Below, piece by piece: positions 3,708 through 5,089 of a DNA stretch of 5,089 nucleotides (position 1 is its first letter; each line of letters opens with the position of its first letter). The notes beneath the pieces are model-generated. The model did no database searches, was not told the origin of the DNA, and saw only the letters and a list, made by a program, of their open reading frames with translations. The stretch is from Desulfobacterales bacterium S5133MH16 (GTDB lineage Bacteria; Desulfobacterota; Desulfobacteria; Desulfobacterales; UBA11574): contig MAXL01000090.1 of assembly GCA_001751005.1 (NCBI GenBank), positions 1 through 5,089 of the forward strand, in the 5' to 3' direction. A program made the translations under genes and the position numbers.

Positions 3708-5089
3708 ATGGCAAGAGAACAATGGGACAGTCAAATAGGGTTTGTTCTTGCAGCGGTGGGTTCTGCCATCGGGCTCGGCAATATATGGCGGTTCAGCTAC
3801 ATGACCTATAAGCATGGAGGAGGCGCTTTTTTAATCCCTTATATAATCGCCCTCTTTACCGTAGGCATCCCGTTATTAATACTTGAATTTGCAATAGGAC
3901 ATGAGCGGATAGGATCCGCTCCTCTGGCATTCAGAAAGATAAATAAAAAATGGGAATGGCTCGGCTGGTGGTCTGTTACTTTTGTGATGTTCGGCATTGT
4001 TCTGTATTATATCACTATTATTTCCTGGTGCTTAAATTATTTCATTAAATCCTTATCCCTGGCCTGGGGGAATGATCCCAACAGTTATTTTTTCACCCAA
4101 TTTTTAGCAGTCAGTAAATCCCCTTTTGACCTGAAAGGCATTGTCAGTCCTATTTTTATAGGCGTGGCGATTATATGGTTCATTAACTGGGCTATTGTGT
4201 ACAGAGGGGTAAAAAAGGGATTAGAGCTCGCAAACAAAATATTTATACCGCTGCTTCTTATTCTCACAGCCATCCTGGTTTTCTGGTCTCTTACCCTTGA
4301 CGGTGCAGGAGCCGGTATAAAAGCCTATCTAAAACCGGACTTCACCATGCTTGCCAAACCCAAGATATGGATAGATGCTTTCAGTCAGATCTTTTTCACC
4401 CTTTCTCTGGGCTTCGGTATTATGATAGCCTATGCAAGTTATCTGCCTGAAAAGGCCAATCTGACACGCGGAGCTTATCTTACTGCTTTAATAAATAGTG
4501 CTTATTCCATCTTTGCCGGTTTCGCCGTTTTTGCAGTGCTTGGCTTTATGGCTGCTTCACAGGGTCAAGAAATATCAAAAGTTGTGTCAGAGAGTATCGG
4601 ACTTGCTTTTGTTGCCTATCCAAAAGCGCTTTCTATAATGCCCGGCGGAAATATCTTCGGCGCTGTTTTCTTTCTCTGCCTGGTGGTTGCCGGGGTATCC
4701 TCTTCTATCTCAATTATAGAGTCTTTTACGTCCGCTGTGGTTGACAAGTTCGGCATCAGCAGAAAAACTTTTGTCACTGTTCTTTGTATTCTCGGCTTCA
4801 TCGGCTCTATTATCTTCACAACAAATGCCGGTTTATTGTGGCTTGACATTGCCGATCATTTTTTAACCCATTACGGACTGTTAATAGTGGCGATAGCAGA
4901 GTGTCTGCTTGTGGGATGGCTGTTTAATATCAAAATAATACGTCAGCATATTAACAGAATCTCTTCTATCAAAGTCGGCGACGGATGGGAGTTTTTTATT
5001 AAAGTTTTTACTCCGGCTGTACTTGTGGCGCTCCTAACCATCGATTTTTATAATGAACTGAGCAAACCTTATGGAGGGTACTCCTGGAC
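3708..5089 (+). CDS. Neurotransmitter:sodium symporter (NSS/SNF, LeuT fold), 3' end missing
   Basis: Inner-membrane Na+-coupled transporter of amino acids or related amines; 460 codons are present and the gene runs off the right edge. The hallmark N-terminus is complete: W6, then GFVLAAVGSAIGLGNIWRF (11-29), the unwound TM1. TM2 GGGAFLIPYIIALF (37-50) is followed by about nine more hydrophobic spans to roughly residue 448. TM6 reads SQIFFTLSLGFGIMIAY (226-242), and TM8 contains VVAGVSSSISIIESF (326-340). By alignment to LeuT, Na+ ligands would be G18, A20, I21, N25, T231, N263, A328, S331 and S332; Y101 in TM3 matches the gating tyrosine. The chloride-site position aligned with LeuT E290 is S267. 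The start ATG has only a weak AAGA upstream but is fixed by the conserved N-terminus. Substrate cannot be assigned. It is the next gene after a probable terminator, so likely a separate unit. Confidence 0.93.
   Translation, partial: MAREQWDSQIGFVLAAVGSAIGLGNIWRFSYMTYKHGGGAFLIPYIIALFTVGIPLLILEFAIGHERIGSAPLAFRKINKKWEWLGWWSVTFVMFGIVLYYITIISWCLNYFIKSLSLAWGNDPNSYFFTQFLAVSKSPFDLKGIVSPIFIGVAIIWFINWAIVYRGVKKGLELANKIFIPLLLILTAILVFWSLTLDGAGAGIKAYLKPDFTMLAKPKIWIDAFSQIFFTLSLGFGIMIAYASYLPEKANLTRGAYLTALINSAYSIFAGFAVFAVLGFMAASQGQEISKVVSESIGLAFVAYPKALSIMPGGNIFGAVFFLCLVVAGVSSSISIIESFTSAVVDKFGISRKTFVTVLCILGFIGSIIFTTNAGLLWLDIADHFLTHYGLLIVAIAECLLVGWLFNIKIIRQHINRISSIKVGDGWEFFIKVFTPAVLVALLTIDFYNELSKPYGGYSW

Noticed and set aside
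4085..4849. Minus-strand open frames of 62 and 77 codons
   Set aside because: Antisense shadows of the symporter, whose transmembrane pattern is uninterrupted there.

Overview
The window reads as chromosomal DNA of a Gram-negative anaerobe-type bacterium. The NAD-salvage proteins and the sodium symporter have a flavour I associate with Desulfobacterota (Desulfobacteraceae-like), but this is inferred from protein style only. It holds two incomplete genes at the edges and a mosaic interior. There is no rRNA, tRNA, CRISPR array or recognisable insertion sequence.

Layout. (1) Bases 1-530, minus strand: the first 176 codons of a GC-rich spermidine synthase-like gene that runs off the left edge. 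(2) Bases 531-935: an AT-richer stretch with no large gene. On the minus strand it carries a 55-codon reading frame with a strong Shine-Dalgarno site and a clear signal peptide (628-795), plus two 17-codon frames, each behind a plausible ribosome site. (3) Bases 936-1534, minus strand: a toxin-first type II toxin-antitoxin pair, a RelE/ParE-like toxin followed by an excisionase-type helix-turn-helix antitoxin, joined by an ATGA overlap. Its promoter (1545-1572) is interleaved with three copies of TTATCAT, the last running into the toxin start codon. (4) Bases 1719-3568, plus strand: a two-gene NAD-salvage operon, nicotinamidase then nicotinate phosphoribosyltransferase, overlapping by ATGA and followed by a hairpin plus T-rich tract. 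(5) Bases 3708-5089, plus strand: the first 460 codons of a neurotransmitter:sodium symporter (LeuT-fold) gene that runs off the right edge.

How the parts work together. The two salvage enzymes catalyse consecutive steps, nicotinamide to nicotinate to nicotinate mononucleotide, and feed NAD synthesis. The toxin-antitoxin module is transcribed divergently from them and looks self-regulated: an operator inside its promoter, a toxin message with almost no leader or Shine-Dalgarno site, and an antitoxin with a near-perfect one. That arrangement would favour antitoxin over toxin. The symporter probably has its own expression signals, and no functional tie to the salvage genes can be shown here. 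The most unusual material is the minus-strand tail downstream of the antitoxin, where several very short, SD-led frames lie in series ahead of the small exported peptide.
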